A stretch of 64,000 nucleotides of DNA, from assembly GCF_013409065.1 (NCBI RefSeq), contig NZ_JACBZP010000001.1, positions 62,001-126,000 on the forward strand, read 5' to 3'. Positions within the stretch are counted from its first letter, which is position 1, and each line of letters opens with the position of its first letter. Source of the stretch: Spelaeicoccus albus. GTDB lineage: Bacteria; Actinomycetota; Actinomycetes; Actinomycetales; Brevibacteriaceae. Below are positions 39,407-48,943 of the stretch, piece after piece. The notes beneath the pieces are model-generated. The model made no database searches. It was not told where the DNA came from and saw only the letters and a program-made list of their open reading frames with translations. A program made the translations under genes and the position numbers.

Positions 39407-40225
39407 ATGAGCATTGCAACGGCAATTTCCCACCCCACGACTCGTACGTCCACCGCGGCACGCCGCTGGCGGACATCGCCGGACGGCGTCAAGCGCTTGT
39501 CCGGCCGCAGCGCCGCCCCGCTACGGGCAGTCCCGGCTGATGCGCGCACGCTCGCGCCGGCCGGAGTCACGCAGTCTCAGCGCGCTGCCCGCGGCATCGT
39601 CCTGTACGTTGGCCTCGATGAGGAGACGGCGGGCGCGAGCGGCACCAATTTGACGGCGGTCGCCGCCGAATTGCAGCGCTATGCCCGCGAACTCGTCGCC
39701 GAAGCGCAAACCCAGACTGTCATCGCCCTGGCGCCGGAAGGCCGCGGCACGGATTTGGATGCCGTACGCGCCGTCGTCAGCGGCTCGCCTGCGGCCACCG
39801 GCGGGGAGGCTACCGCCCACGGTCCGGTGCGATCCCGCATTCCGGGACGGGTTGCGCCGCCGCAACGCAGTGCGGCCCCCGCACGCGGGCACGTCCCGAA
39901 CGAGGGCCTGCTCATCGACGCGCCTCGCCGCGAAGTGCATATCGACGGGGCGGCCGTGGAGTTGACGTACAAGGAATTCGAGCTGTTGACCCATTTGGTG
40001 AACGCCGAGTCCCGCACGGTCAGCCGCGACGACCTGATCGATGCGCTGTGGTCGGACGGCGAGTCCGCGCCGACGGCCCGAACCATCGACGTGCACGTAC
40101 GCCGGTTGCGCAGCAAACTCGGCGGCTATGCCTCGATAGTCCGCACCATCCGCGGCGGCGGCTACCGTTATGACGCCCATCCGGACGTCGTGGTGTGGCA
40201 AGCCGTCGCGCGCTCGTCCCGGTAG
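39407..40225 (+). CDS. Winged-helix (OmpR-type) regulator without receiver domain
   Basis: A 272-residue protein. The C-terminal 100 residues are a DNA-binding winged helix of OmpR/PhoB type (LIDAPRREVHIDGAAVELTYKEFELL begins it; RTIDVHVRRLRSKLGGYASI and RTIRGGGYRYD end it). The N-terminal 150 residues are basic or Ala-rich with a small conserved patch (GIVLYVGLDEE) but no phosphoryl-acceptor receiver. ACGGAG precedes the ATG. It sits directly behind the Met/Cys leader, which suggests a sulfur-related regulon; that is inference. Confidence 0.8.
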   Translation: MSIATAISHPTTRTSTAARRWRTSPDGVKRLSGRSAAPLRAVPADARTLAPAGVTQSQRAARGIVLYVGLDEETAGASGTNLTAVAAELQRYARELVAEAQTQTVIALAPEGRGTDLDAVRAVVSGSPAATGGEATAHGPVRSRIPGRVAPPQRSAAPARGHVPNEGLLIDAPRREVHIDGAAVELTYKEFELLTHLVNAESRTVSRDDLIDALWSDGESAPTARTIDVHVRRLRSKLGGYASIVRTIRGGGYRYDAHPDVVVWQAVARSSR

Positions 40226-40268
40226 ATCACGCGCCCGTCTTCCGCGTGGGACGCCGTACGATTGCCGC

Positions 40269-41075
40269 ATGAGTCCTCTTGAAGCCTCGATCACGGCATG
40301 GCACGAGTCGGCCGATCGGATCATTACCCTCGGCGCCGCGATGTCCGACGACGATTGGCTGCTGCCCACGGATTGTCCCGGGTGGTCCGTCGGCGACATC
40401 GTTGCGCATCTGACGCACTTGGAATCGCTGCTCACGACCGAGCCGCACCCGGCCGATACCTACGACGGTTCGATTCATGCCGAAGTTGGGCCCCGGTACA
40501 CCGAGTCGGGAGTGGACTCATACCGCGATCAACCCCCGGCTCACGTCCGGGATGAGTTCGCGGCAGCGACGACTGCGGCCCGAACCGTGTTGACGTCTCT
40601 CCCGGCCGACCCGGACGCCGTCGCCCCGGCACGTCCGCCGGGCACCGAATGGTCGTGGCGAACGCTACTGCGCAACCGCGCGATCGACCTTTTCGTGCAT
40701 GAACAAGACCTGCGGCGCGCGCTCGGCCGGCCCGGCGGCTGGGACGGTACGGCGGCCCGGTTCACGCTGTCGTATTTCGCTTCGGCCATGCCCTTCGTCG
40801 TCGGGAAGAAGGTGAAGCCCCCGGCGCGGACGACTGTGGTGTGGAACGTCGACGGGGACGTCGCCTTTGAAACCGGAGTGATCATGGGCACCGACGGCAG
40901 GGCCCGCAGCGCCGACCCCCTCCCGCACAATCCGACCGTAAGACTGGGCACCGATTCCGAAGGCTTTTTAGTGCTGTGCGCCGGCCGTCGCTCTCCCGAC
41001 CAGGTGCCCGTCGACATCGCCGGGGACCACCGGCTCGCCTCGGACGTCCTCACGGCAATGCGGATCACCCCGTAA
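40269..41075 (+). CDS. DinB-fold maleylpyruvate isomerase family protein
   Basis: A 268-residue protein of the mycothiol-dependent DinB-type family. DCPGWSVGDIVAHLTHLESLL starts the four-helix bundle and supplies metal-binding His residues; LFVHEQDLRRAL supplies another. The C-terminal half (TTVVWNVDGDV ... LPHNPTVRLGTDSEGFLVL) is the extra domain of this group. The substrate is unknown. The ATG at 40269 is preferred; a longer frame upstream lies in the previous gene. Confidence 0.8.
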   Translation: MSPLEASITAWHESADRIITLGAAMSDDDWLLPTDCPGWSVGDIVAHLTHLESLLTTEPHPADTYDGSIHAEVGPRYTESGVDSYRDQPPAHVRDEFAAATTAARTVLTSLPADPDAVAPARPPGTEWSWRTLLRNRAIDLFVHEQDLRRALGRPGGWDGTAARFTLSYFASAMPFVVGKKVKPPARTTVVWNVDGDVAFETGVIMGTDGRARSADPLPHNPTVRLGTDSEGFLVLCAGRRSPDQVPVDIAGDHRLASDVLTAMRITP

Positions 41076-41161
41076 CGAAGCTCCGCCCGGCGGCCCGTCC
41101 GCCGGCCGGTTTATCGGGCACTCATCGCACGATTCACGACGGAACTCGATAGGTTAGGCGT

Positions 41162-41848
41162 ATGGACGCTCCCCTGGATGATTTGGAAACCGGTGCCCCG
41201 GCCGAGCATGCGCATCGGACGACCTGGGCGGCCGGCGTCCTGCGTCGATGGATCGGGGCCGGACGGCTGAAGCCTGCCATGAAGCTGTCGGAGTATTCGC
41301 TGGCAGCCACGCTGCACGTATCGCGCAATACGCTGCGGGAGGCGTTCACGGTGCTGGCCGGGGAATCGATCATCACGCGGATTCCGAACCGCGGCGTGTA
41401 CGTGGCAGCGCCGAACGCCGACGATGTGCGCGAAATGTACAAGGTTCGCCGGATGGTCGAACCCGCCGCGGTGTTATGGGGCCCGGGAAGCGTGGCCCGC
41501 GAGGTCGAAGCCATGGAAGCGGCAATCGAACGCGCGCGCATCGCCAGGGAGTCGAATCTGGTACCGGACATGGCGGGCGCCAATAATGATTTCCATCGCG
41601 CCGTGGTCGCGCTCAGCGGCAGCGCCGATCTGCAAAACCTGATGGTGCGAACGTTGGCGCAAATGCGGCTGGTCTTCCATGCCATGTCATCGATCCCCGA
41701 TTTCCACAGCCATTATGTCGAGCGCAACGCCGAACTCGTGGAGTTGATCAAATCGGGTGACAGGCCCCGCGCCGCGGACGTCTTGCGGGAGTATCTCGAC
41801 ATTTCGGAGGCCGAGCTGTTGGAACACATGTCCGGCGAGGGCAGCTGA
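41162..41848 (+). CDS. GntR-family regulator (FCD domain)
   Basis: A 228-residue GntR protein. The winged helix lacks a perfect start but shows LKPAMKLSEYSLAATLHVSR and NTLREAFTVLAGESIITRI with the wing NRGVYVA. The FCD domain has NNDFHRAVVALSGSADL and HYVERNAELVELIKSGD. It is convergent with the YcsG/YcsI-like operon, whose upstream DNA holds two symmetrical TTGTT-N-AACAA sites of the type GntR/FCD proteins bind. It is therefore the likely regulator. Confidence 0.88.
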   Translation: MDAPLDDLETGAPAEHAHRTTWAAGVLRRWIGAGRLKPAMKLSEYSLAATLHVSRNTLREAFTVLAGESIITRIPNRGVYVAAPNADDVREMYKVRRMVEPAAVLWGPGSVAREVEAMEAAIERARIARESNLVPDMAGANNDFHRAVVALSGSADLQNLMVRTLAQMRLVFHAMSSIPDFHSHYVERNAELVELIKSGDRPRAADVLREYLDISEAELLEHMSGEGS

Positions 41849-41883
41849 CGGCCGCCTGCACCCCTTCATCCCGCGCCGCACCC

Positions 41884-41957
41884 TCGCAAAACGCGCCGCG
41901 ACGGATAGCCCGCCCCGTCATGACGGGGCGTTCCCGACGGCGCGGCGCGTTTTGCGA
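41884..41957. terminator. Nested palindromes at a convergent junction
   Basis: Outer arms TCGCAAAACGCGCCGCG (41884-41900) and their exact complement at 41941-41957 (17 bp) enclose an inner 20-bp perfect palindrome, CGCCCCGTCATGACGGGGCG (41911-41930). It lies 11 bp before the hydro-lyase stop and 36 bp after the GntR stop. T-runs flank the outer stem on both strands only weakly. It is probably a bidirectional terminator. Confidence 0.6.
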
Positions 41958-41967
41958 AAATGGCGGA

Positions 41968-42771
41968 TCAAGGCACCTGGTAGTCGGCATCCCGCGCGTC
42001 GGTGATCAGCATGTGCCCGGGAGCGTGCGAGATGGCCAGCGGAGGGCGCGATTCCATCACTGCGGCTTGCGGCGTCACACCGCACGCCCAAAACACCGGG
42101 ATCGACCCGTCCGGAATGCGCACGGGATCGCCGAAGTCCGGGCGGGACAAGTCGGCAATACCGAGATCGCGCGGATTGCCGACATGCACGGGAGCGCCGT
42201 GCACGGCGGGATACCGGCTCGTGATGCGGACGGCGTCGGCGACTTGCGCAGCCGGGATCGGACGCATCGAAACCACCAACGGGCCCGCTATTTGTCCGGC
42301 CGGGGCGCACCGTCGGGCAGTCGAGTACATGGGCACGTTGACGCCCTGATCGATGTGGGCCATTCGGATTCCCGTGTCCACCAGCGCCGTCTCGAAGGTA
42401 AAGCTGCAGCCGACGATGAAGGTCACGAGATCGTCGCGCCAATAGTCGGTGATCTCGGTGGGCTCTGCCGTCTTCTTACCGTCCGAGTACACGACGTAGC
42501 GGGGCGCATCGGTGCGGATGTCGCCGCCGGTCAGCAACGGCCCGCTGGTCTGCCCGGCGTCCAGCACGCCGAGGATCGGGCACGGCTTCGGATTGCGCTG
42601 GGCGAAGAGCAGCACGTCGAAGGCGATATCGCGCGGCACGATGATGAGGTTGGCTTGGGCGTATCCGCGCGCCCAGCCGGACGTCGGGACGGCAACTCCC
42701 CGCGCAAACAGCGACCGCGCTTCGGACGGCGTGAGGGCGCCGGGGTCGTCGGGCAGATCCACCGCGCTCAC
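41968..42771 (-). CDS. Putative hydro-lyase (DUF1445, YcsI-like)
   Basis: A 267-residue protein of the DUF1445 family. Its mammalian relative is part of D-glutamate cyclase, which makes 5-oxo-D-proline. Recognisable segments are [51 protein letters not shown] and [20 protein letters not shown]. It begins with a GTG that overlaps the stop of the NRAMP-like gene by 4 bp, so both are made from one message. Bacillus ycsG-ycsI has the same pairing. Confidence 0.88.
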   Translation of the reverse strand: MSAVDLPDDPGALTPSEARSLFARGVAVPTSGWARGYAQANLIIVPRDIAFDVLLFAQRNPKPCPILGVLDAGQTSGPLLTGGDIRTDAPRYVVYSDGKKTAEPTEITDYWRDDLVTFIVGCSFTFETALVDTGIRMAHIDQGVNVPMYSTARRCAPAGQIAGPLVVSMRPIPAAQVADAVRITSRYPAVHGAPVHVGNPRDLGIADLSRPDFGDPVRIPDGSIPVFWACGVTPQAAVMESRPPLAISHAPGHMLITDARDADYQVP

Positions 42772-44090
42772 GCCCACAGCGATTCGAGGCCGGATATCGA
42801 GTTCCAGCCCAAATAGATTGTCAGCAGCCAAGCGAGGACGCCGGCGATCAGCAGCCATTTCGGATACTTGTATCCCTGCAGCAGATCGCGCCGTCGCCAC
42901 GCCGCGTACAGCAGGACCGCAAGCCCGATGGGCAGGATCAATCCGTTGAACGCTCCGGCAAAGATGAGCAGCGTTTGCGGGGTCTGGCCCAACACGGCAA
43001 ACAAAATCGTGCACACGACGATGAAAACCACCGTGAGCAAGTTGCGCACCCTCGGGCTGGTCTTCGAACTCGTCACGAACGACACCGACGTGTACGAGGC
43101 GCCGATGACCGAGCTGATGGCCGCGGCCCACAGGACCACGCCGAACACGCGCATGCCGATCTCGCCGGCCGCAGCCTTGAACGCATCGGCTGCCATATTG
43201 TTGCCCGACAACGCGACGCCGCCGGCCACGACGCCGAAGATCGCCAAGAACAAGAGCACTCGCATGATGCCGGTGATGATCACGCCGATGACCGACGTCG
43301 TAGCGATGCTGCGCATGTTCTCCGGGCCGGAATATCCGGAATCGACCATGCGGTGCGCGCCGGCATACGTGATGTACCCGCCGACCGAGCCGCCAATGAG
43401 GGTGGTGATGATGAGGAAGTCGATCTTGTCGGGCATGACCGTGTTCTTCAATGCCTCGCCGACCGGCGGCGCCGACACGATTGCCACGTAGAGCATCAAC
43501 AGGATCATGATGGCGCCGAGGATCACGATGATCCGGTCGAGCGCCACGCCGGCGCGTTTGCTGAGGAAGATCAAGGCGGCTACGACGGCCGAGATGATAC
43601 CGCCGATTGTCGTATTGGCCCCGAACATGGCATTGGTGCCGAGCCCGGTGCCCGCGATATTGCCGATGTTGAAGACGAGGCCGCCAATGAACACCAGCAC
43701 GGCAAGCACCCAGCCGACGCCGGGCAGTACCTTGTTGCCGATTTCCTGGGCGCGGATTCCTGCCGCTCCGACGATGCGCCACACGTTCATCTGGATGCAG
43801 ATGTCGAGGAGCACCGAAATCAAGATGGCAAACGCGAACGCCGCGCCGAGTTGCACGGTGAACACCGTGGTTTGGGTGATGAACCCGGGGCCGATACAGC
43901 TGGTGGCCATGAGAAACATGGCGCCCAAGTACGCGGTGCGCCGCGCGCCTTTTTTGCCGGACGGCGCGCCGCCCGCGGCTTGTCGATCGGCGCGCTCCAT
44001 TCCGCCGGTGCCCGCTCCATCGGAGCTGGGTTGATTGGAACCGGGTCGATTGGTGCTCGGTCCGTCAGTGCTCGGTCCGTCAGTGTCCAT
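42768..44090 (-). CDS. NRAMP-like transporter (YcsG-like)
   Basis: A 440-residue membrane protein of the NRAMP fold (11-12 helices). The metal-binding helix 1 motif of true NRAMPs (DPGN) is replaced by [10 protein letters not shown], and helix 6 reads [17 protein letters not shown] without the metal-binding MPH. The protein should therefore move something other than Mn/Fe, perhaps an organic substrate linked to the YcsI partner. The ATG at 44090 is preferred (MDTDGPST); a further in-frame start lies 30 bp upstream. Twin palindromes lie upstream. Confidence 0.85.
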   Translation of the reverse strand: MDTDGPSTDGPSTNRPGSNQPSSDGAGTGGMERADRQAAGGAPSGKKGARRTAYLGAMFLMATSCIGPGFITQTTVFTVQLGAAFAFAILISVLLDICIQMNVWRIVGAAGIRAQEIGNKVLPGVGWVLAVLVFIGGLVFNIGNIAGTGLGTNAMFGANTTIGGIISAVVAALIFLSKRAGVALDRIIVILGAIMILLMLYVAIVSAPPVGEALKNTVMPDKIDFLIITTLIGGSVGGYITYAGAHRMVDSGYSGPENMRSIATTSVIGVIITGIMRVLLFLAIFGVVAGGVALSGNNMAADAFKAAAGEIGMRVFGVVLWAAAISSVIGASYTSVSFVTSSKTSPRVRNLLTVVFIVVCTILFAVLGQTPQTLLIFAGAFNGLILPIGLAVLLYAAWRRRDLLQGYKYPKWLLIAGVLAWLLTIYLGWNSISGLESLWA

Positions 44091-44136
44091 GAGCGTTCCC
44101 CAGAGAGATAGTGACTGCAATCACATCGACACTACA

Positions 44137-44174
44137 GTTGTTGAACAATCCGCGCAAGGATATTGTTCAACAAC
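44137..44174 (-). promoter_or_regulatory. Twin GntR-type operators upstream of the YcsG/YcsI operon
   Basis: TTGTTGAACAA (44138-44148) and TTGTTCAACAA (44163-44173) are each perfect palindromes around one base. Their centres are 25 bp apart (43 and 68). The two blocks extend to GTTGTTGAACAAT and ATTGTTCAACAAC, which are inverted copies of each other. They are AT-rich in a GC-rich genome and lie 47-85 bp upstream of the transporter start. A dimer pair on one side of the helix is plausible. Confidence 0.7.
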
Positions 44175-44201
44175 TTTGGGGTGTTGGAGTCTTACCGGTC
44201 G

Positions 44202-45107
44202 TCAGTCTCCGACCACGAGCGTGGCGTCGCCGACGACGCGAGCCGTGTCCTTGGCCACAAGATCATCGAGTACCCGCACCACGACGCCCATCGAATCGTC
44301 GGTTTCCACGACGACCGGATGAGTGGCGGCCAGCTGCCCCAAGAGGGCGAGCACGTCGTCCGCGTTACCCGAGATGTCGTCGTGATCGGCAGTGCCAAGC
44401 AGCAACTGCGTCGGAAGTTCGCTGCCTTCTTCGGCGTAGCTGACGGCGAACGAGCGCAATTCGCGGTTCCGGCGCAACACCGCGGCGCCGCGGGCGCCTG
44501 CTTCCTCGGACAAGAACACGGCATTGACGCGCCCCAGCCCGAGATCGGCCGGCGGGTCCCAGTGGTGGATGCGCCGGTACCACGACCACAAGGCTTCGGT
44601 CAGTTCGACGCTGCCGGTCGCCACTACTTCAATATCGAGGTCGGTGTTTTCAAAGTCCTCGGGGCCGGCAACGGGCAGCACCCCGGCCGGTACCTCGATC
44701 ATGCGCGAGCGCTCGAGCACCGCAAACCCGTGCCGGGACGCGAACTGCTCGCCCGGCGTCCCGACCGAGACCTTGGCGCGCAATCGTCGTCCGCTGAAAC
44801 CGGCGTCGTCCGCCGCGGCGCGCAGTGCCCCGAGAATGCGGGAGCCGAGGCCGCCGCGCCGCTCTTCCCTCGTCACCTCGACGTAGACCCAGAGCCGCTC
44901 CGGGTGCACCGTCGATTCGGCCACGAATCCAGCCGCGACCGGCAGTCCGTCACGCTGCGCGACGATGGTGCGGCGGAACGGCGAGTCCGCATCCTCCGCC
45001 AGTCCGGCTCGGGATGCGGCGAGTTCGGGCGCATCGGCATCACTCCACAATTGCCCCAGCGCGAGATCGTCGCCGCTCTGCCACGGGCGAAGTTCGATTT
45101 CCGGCAC
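44202..45107 (-). CDS. GNAT-family acetyltransferase
   Basis: A 301-residue protein. The N-terminal half is a GNAT domain (VYVEVTREERRGGLGSRILGALRAAA contains the acetyl-CoA loop RRGGLG). The C-terminal half (LTEALWSWYRRIHHWDP, then RNRELRSFAVSYAE) looks like a second degenerate GNAT fold. The acceptor is unknown. It is divergent from an ABC-F gene and not obviously linked to the YcsG/YcsI operon. Confidence 0.82.
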   Translation of the reverse strand: MPEIELRPWQSGDDLALGQLWSDADAPELAASRAGLAEDADSPFRRTIVAQRDGLPVAAGFVAESTVHPERLWVYVEVTREERRGGLGSRILGALRAAADDAGFSGRRLRAKVSVGTPGEQFASRHGFAVLERSRMIEVPAGVLPVAGPEDFENTDLDIEVVATGSVELTEALWSWYRRIHHWDPPADLGLGRVNAVFLSEEAGARGAAVLRRNRELRSFAVSYAEEGSELPTQLLLGTADHDDISGNADDVLALLGQLAATHPVVVETDDSMGVVVRVLDDLVAKDTARVVGDATLVVGD

Positions 45108-45182
45108 GGATCCTCCTTAGGCGATAGACCACGCCAGCCTACCGCCGGGCGCGCGCCGCCGCCTCTCCCCTACCCTTGAACG

Positions 45183-46991
45183 GTGGCACATCTGCTCGGG
45201 GCCGAGGCCCTCCACCTGGACTATCCGACCAAGGTCGTACTCGATTCCGTCACCATCGGCGTGAACGAGGGCGACAGGATCGGCATCGTCGGCCGCAACG
45301 GCGACGGCAAATCGAGCCTGCTGAATCTGCTTTCCGGCCGCGTGACTCCGGACGGCGGGCGGGTCACGTCACGGGGCGGAACCCGCATCGGCATGCTCGA
45401 TCAAGCCGACGTCCTGGACGGGTCGCTGACGGTCCGGGAGACGATCGTCGGGGATCGTCCGCATTACGAGTGGGCCGGCGACGCCCGGGTGCGCGACGTC
45501 CTGGCCGGGCTGGTCAGCGACGTCCCGTGGGAAGGCACCGTCGCGTCGCTCAGCGGCGGGCAGCGGCGTCGTACCGCGCTGGCCGCCCTGCTGGTGGGCG
45601 ACTGGGACATCCTGATTCTCGACGAGCCGACGAACCATTTGGACGTCGAGGGCATCACATGGCTTGCCGCGCACTTGAAACGCCGCTGGACGCCGTCCAC
45701 CGGGGCGCTGTTGGTCGTCACCCACGACCGGTGGTTCCTCGACGAGGTCTGCAATGCGACATGGGAGGTGCACGACCGCATCGTCGAACCGTTCGAAGGC
45801 GGTTACGCGGCATATATCCTCCAGCGCGTCGAACGCGACAGGCAGGCCGCCGCCGCCGAATCGAAGCGGCAGAATCTGATGCGCAAGGAACTCGCTTGGC
45901 TGCGGCGCGGCCCGCCCGCACGCACGTCGAAGCCGAAATTCCGCATCGATGCGGCAAATCAGCTGATCGCGGGCGAGCCGCCGGCGCGCGACACGGTCCA
46001 GCTGACGCAAATGGCGACGGCCAGGCTCGGCAAGGACGTCGTCGACCTACTGGATGTCAGCGTGTCCTACGGCGACCGGGAAGTACTGCGGAACGTCGAA
46101 TGGCGGATCGCACCCGGTGAGCGCACGGGAATTCTCGGCGTCAACGGCGCCGGCAAGTCGACGCTGCTGCACCTCATCACCGGCCGGATCGACCCGACGT
46201 CGGGCCGGGTCAAACGCGGCAAAACCGTCAAAGTCGTCACCCTGACGCAGCGCCTGGCCGAACTTGACGACATCGCCGCCGAACGGTTGAGCGATGTCAT
46301 CGCGACCAAACGCAGCTCGTACGTGGCGGGCGGAAAAGAGCTGACGCCGACCCAGTTGCTCGAGCGGCTCGGCTTCACCAGCGCACAATTGTCGACCCCC
46401 GTCAAAGACCTGTCCGGAGGTCAGCAACGCCGTCTTCAACTGCTGTTGATCCTGTTGGACGAGCCGAACGTACTGGTGCTGGACGAGCCGACGAACGATT
46501 TGGACACCGACATGCTCGCAGCCATGGAGGACCTGCTGGACTCGTGGCCGGGCACCCTGGTGGTCGTCTCGCACGACAGATATTTCCTCGAACGCGTCAC
46601 CGACCAGCAGTACGCGATCCTGCACGGCCGGCTTCGCCATCTTCCCGGCGGCGTCGAGGAGTTCTTGCGACTCGACAAGTCGGTCACGCACGAGCGCACC
46701 TCCGGCGAGTCCGGGGCAAGCGGCGGGGCCGGAGACGCCAACACGGCGTCCGGCGCCTCCGCCACGCTGTCGAACGCGGAATCGCGTGCCGTGACCAAGG
46801 AACTCTCCGCCATCGACCGAAAGCTCGGCAAGCTGTCCGACCGGATCGATGCGGCGCACCACGACATCGCCGAACACGACCAGACCGATTTCGTCGGCCT
46901 GGCCGAGAAGACTGCAGCGCTGCAAAAGCTCGAGGACGACGTCGCCGAGCTGGAAACGCGTTGGCTCGAGTTGTCCGAACGGCTCGACTGA
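45183..46991 (+). CDS. ABC-F family ATPase
   Basis: A 602-residue protein with two ABC cassettes and no membrane part; such proteins act on the ribosome. Cassette 1: VGRNGDGKSSLLN, LSGGQRRRTALAALL, LILDEPTNHLD. Cassette 2: LGVNGAGKSTLLH, LSGGQQRRLQLLLIL, LVLDEPTNDLD. A linker (ESKRQNLMRKELAWLRRGPPARTSK) joins them and a charged C-terminal coiled coil follows after a low-complexity segment. It starts at a GTG. Translation factor or antibiotic-resistance role cannot be told apart by sequence. Confidence 0.93.
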   Translation: MAHLLGAEALHLDYPTKVVLDSVTIGVNEGDRIGIVGRNGDGKSSLLNLLSGRVTPDGGRVTSRGGTRIGMLDQADVLDGSLTVRETIVGDRPHYEWAGDARVRDVLAGLVSDVPWEGTVASLSGGQRRRTALAALLVGDWDILILDEPTNHLDVEGITWLAAHLKRRWTPSTGALLVVTHDRWFLDEVCNATWEVHDRIVEPFEGGYAAYILQRVERDRQAAAAESKRQNLMRKELAWLRRGPPARTSKPKFRIDAANQLIAGEPPARDTVQLTQMATARLGKDVVDLLDVSVSYGDREVLRNVEWRIAPGERTGILGVNGAGKSTLLHLITGRIDPTSGRVKRGKTVKVVTLTQRLAELDDIAAERLSDVIATKRSSYVAGGKELTPTQLLERLGFTSAQLSTPVKDLSGGQQRRLQLLLILLDEPNVLVLDEPTNDLDTDMLAAMEDLLDSWPGTLVVVSHDRYFLERVTDQQYAILHGRLRHLPGGVEEFLRLDKSVTHERTSGESGASGGAGDANTASGASATLSNAESRAVTKELSAIDRKLGKLSDRIDAAHHDIAEHDQTDFVGLAEKTAALQKLEDDVAELETRWLELSERLD

Positions 46992-47021
46992 CCGCGGCGG
47001 GCGTCGTACGCGTCAGGAGAA

Positions 47022-47990
47022 TTACGCATACGACGAGCCGGTGCCGGCCGGATGCCCGTCGTGCGGGCGGAGGATACGCGCGCCGGCGGCCGGCGACGTC
47101 ACGCGATGCACGCCGTCCACGGCTCCGGACGCCGCCAGGATGAGCGCCAGGTCAAGGGCCTGTTCGGCGTGCGGCACCAAGAACGCGATGGTCGGGCCCG
47201 ATCCGGACACGAGGCCCGCCAGGGCGCCGGCCTTCTCACCGACGTGGAGGACCTCCTCGAGTCGCGGTTCGAGAGCGGTGGCGGCTTGCTGCAGATCGTT
47301 GTGCACGGATGCGGCGAGCAGGCCGGACTCACCCAAGCGCAAGGCGTGCATGATGACGTCGGGGATCGACGGGTCGGCGGCGGGCCCGCTGCCCGAGCGC
47401 TGCCTGTCGAGTTCGCCGTAAACGCGCGGCGTTGACAATCCGGTCTCGGACGTCGCGAGCACCCAGTGGTAGCGTCCGCGGCCGAGCGCCGGCGTGAGCT
47501 TATCGCCGTGCCCCGTGCCGACAGCCGTTCCGCCCAGCAGCGCGAACGGGACATCGGCGCCCAACGTCGCGGCAAGTTCGGCCAGCTCGGCCTTGCCGAG
47601 GTTCGTGTGCCACAGCCTGTCGCAGGCCAGCAGCGCGGCAGCGGCGTCCGCCGACCCGCCGCCCATGCCTCCTGCCACCGGCACGTTCTTATGGACGGTC
47701 AGCTCGGCGCCGCCGGCCACATCGGCGTGCTCGGCCAGCAACCGGGCGGCCCGGACGGCCAGGTTCGATGAATCGAGCGGGATGTCGGGCGTGGCGGCCG
47801 GTCCGGTGACGGTGACGGAGAATTCACTGGACGCGGCGGCAGTCACGTCTTCGTACAACGTCACTGCCTGGTAGACGCTGGCGACGTCGTGATATCCGTC
47901 GTCGCCGAGCGGCCCGACGCCGAAATGCAGATTGATCTTCCCCGGGGCGCGCGCAGTGACAGAGGACTTTCCTGCCGAGATCGCTGCCAT
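47022..47990 (-). CDS. ispE: 4-diphosphocytidyl-2-C-methyl-D-erythritol kinase
   Basis: GHMP kinase of the MEP isoprenoid pathway, phosphorylating CDP-methylerythritol. The 322-residue protein has ARAPGKINLHFGVGPLGDDGYH, then VPVAGGMGGGSADAAAALLA (ATP-binding glycine-rich loop) and SGSGPTIAFL. It lies 33 bp after rsmA, on the same strand, the conserved rsmA-ispE order of actinobacteria. It converges with the ABC-F gene, leaving a 30-bp gap. Confidence 0.93.
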   Translation of the reverse strand: MAAISAGKSSVTARAPGKINLHFGVGPLGDDGYHDVASVYQAVTLYEDVTAAASSEFSVTVTGPAATPDIPLDSSNLAVRAARLLAEHADVAGGAELTVHKNVPVAGGMGGGSADAAAALLACDRLWHTNLGKAELAELAATLGADVPFALLGGTAVGTGHGDKLTPALGRGRYHWVLATSETGLSTPRVYGELDRQRSGSGPAADPSIPDVIMHALRLGESGLLAASVHNDLQQAATALEPRLEEVLHVGEKAGALAGLVSGSGPTIAFLVPHAEQALDLALILAASGAVDGVHRVTSPAAGARILRPHDGHPAGTGSSYA

Positions 47991-48023
47991 GGCCCTAACC
48001 TAGGCGACCGCCGCCCGGCTCAC

Positions 48024-48914
48024 TCATCGGGGGTCGTGTGCAGCGGCCAGTCGGACGAAATCGTCGATGCGGATCGCCTCGCCGCGCAGCCGCGGGTCGA
48101 TGCCTGCCGCCTCGAGGATTTCACCGGCCCGCGTGGCCGACCCTGCCCAGCCGGCAAGCGCTGCCCGCAGGGTTTTGCGGCGTTGGGCAAATGCGGCATC
48201 GATTGCCGCGAACACTGCCGTTCGCCCGGCCTGCTCCCTGGGCGGACGGCGCATGACGAGTTCGACGAGCCCCGAGTCCACATTCGGGGCCGGCCAGAAC
48301 ACGTTCCGGCCGACGGCGCCGACCCGACGGACCTCGGCGAACCACGCCGCTTTGACGCTCGGCACACCGTACGTGCGCGATCCCGGGGCCGCTGCAAGCC
48401 TGTCGGCGACCTCCGACTGCACCATCACCAATGCCCGTTTCAGACTCGGGAAGGCCGCCAGAAAGTGCAACAGCACGGGCACCGAAATGTTGTACGGCAA
48501 GTTCGCCACGAGAGCGTCCGGCGGCGTCGGCAATTCGGCCACGGTCAATGCGTCGGCACGCACCACCTCGAACCGGCCGACGGCGGACGGCTGGTGCGCC
48601 GCAATCGTGGCGGGCAGGCGGCCGGCCAGGACGGCGTCCACTTCCACGGCCGTGACGGCCGCGCCGGTTTCGAGCAGGCCCAGCGTGAGCGATCCCAATC
48701 CCGGGCCGATCTCGACGATGTGCTCGTCGGCGGTCACTGCCGCCGAGGCGACAATGCGGCGCACCGTGTTCGGGTCGATCACAAAATTCTGGCCGAGCTG
48801 TTTGGTCGGCCGCACGCCGACCAACTCGGCCAGCGCGCGGACCTCCGCAGCACCCAGTAGTGCGTCGTCGGCGCCGGCTCGGTGGCCGCCGGAGGGCAAG
48901 TCGGGGTTATGCAC
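48024..48914 (-). CDS. rsmA: 16S rRNA (adenine(1518)-N6/adenine(1519)-N6)-dimethyltransferase
   Basis: Dimethylates two adenines in helix 45 of 16S rRNA. The protein has 296 residues with [33 protein letters not shown] (SAM loop) and [17 protein letters not shown] (NLPY catalytic motif). The GTG at 48914 follows GGGGGA at good distance. The frame is open 177 bp further up, but that would run into the start region of the divergent methyltransferase gene. ispE lies downstream. Confidence 0.94.
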   Translation of the reverse strand: MHNPDLPSGGHRAGADDALLGAAEVRALAELVGVRPTKQLGQNFVIDPNTVRRIVASAAVTADEHIVEIGPGLGSLTLGLLETGAAVTAVEVDAVLAGRLPATIAAHQPSAVGRFEVVRADALTVAELPTPPDALVANLPYNISVPVLLHFLAAFPSLKRALVMVQSEVADRLAAAPGSRTYGVPSVKAAWFAEVRRVGAVGRNVFWPAPNVDSGLVELVMRRPPREQAGRTAVFAAIDAAFAQRRKTLRAALAGWAGSATRAGEILEAAGIDPRLRGEAIRIDDFVRLAAAHDPR

Positions 48915-48943
48915 GTCCCCCAGCGTAACCGTAGGGTGAATAT

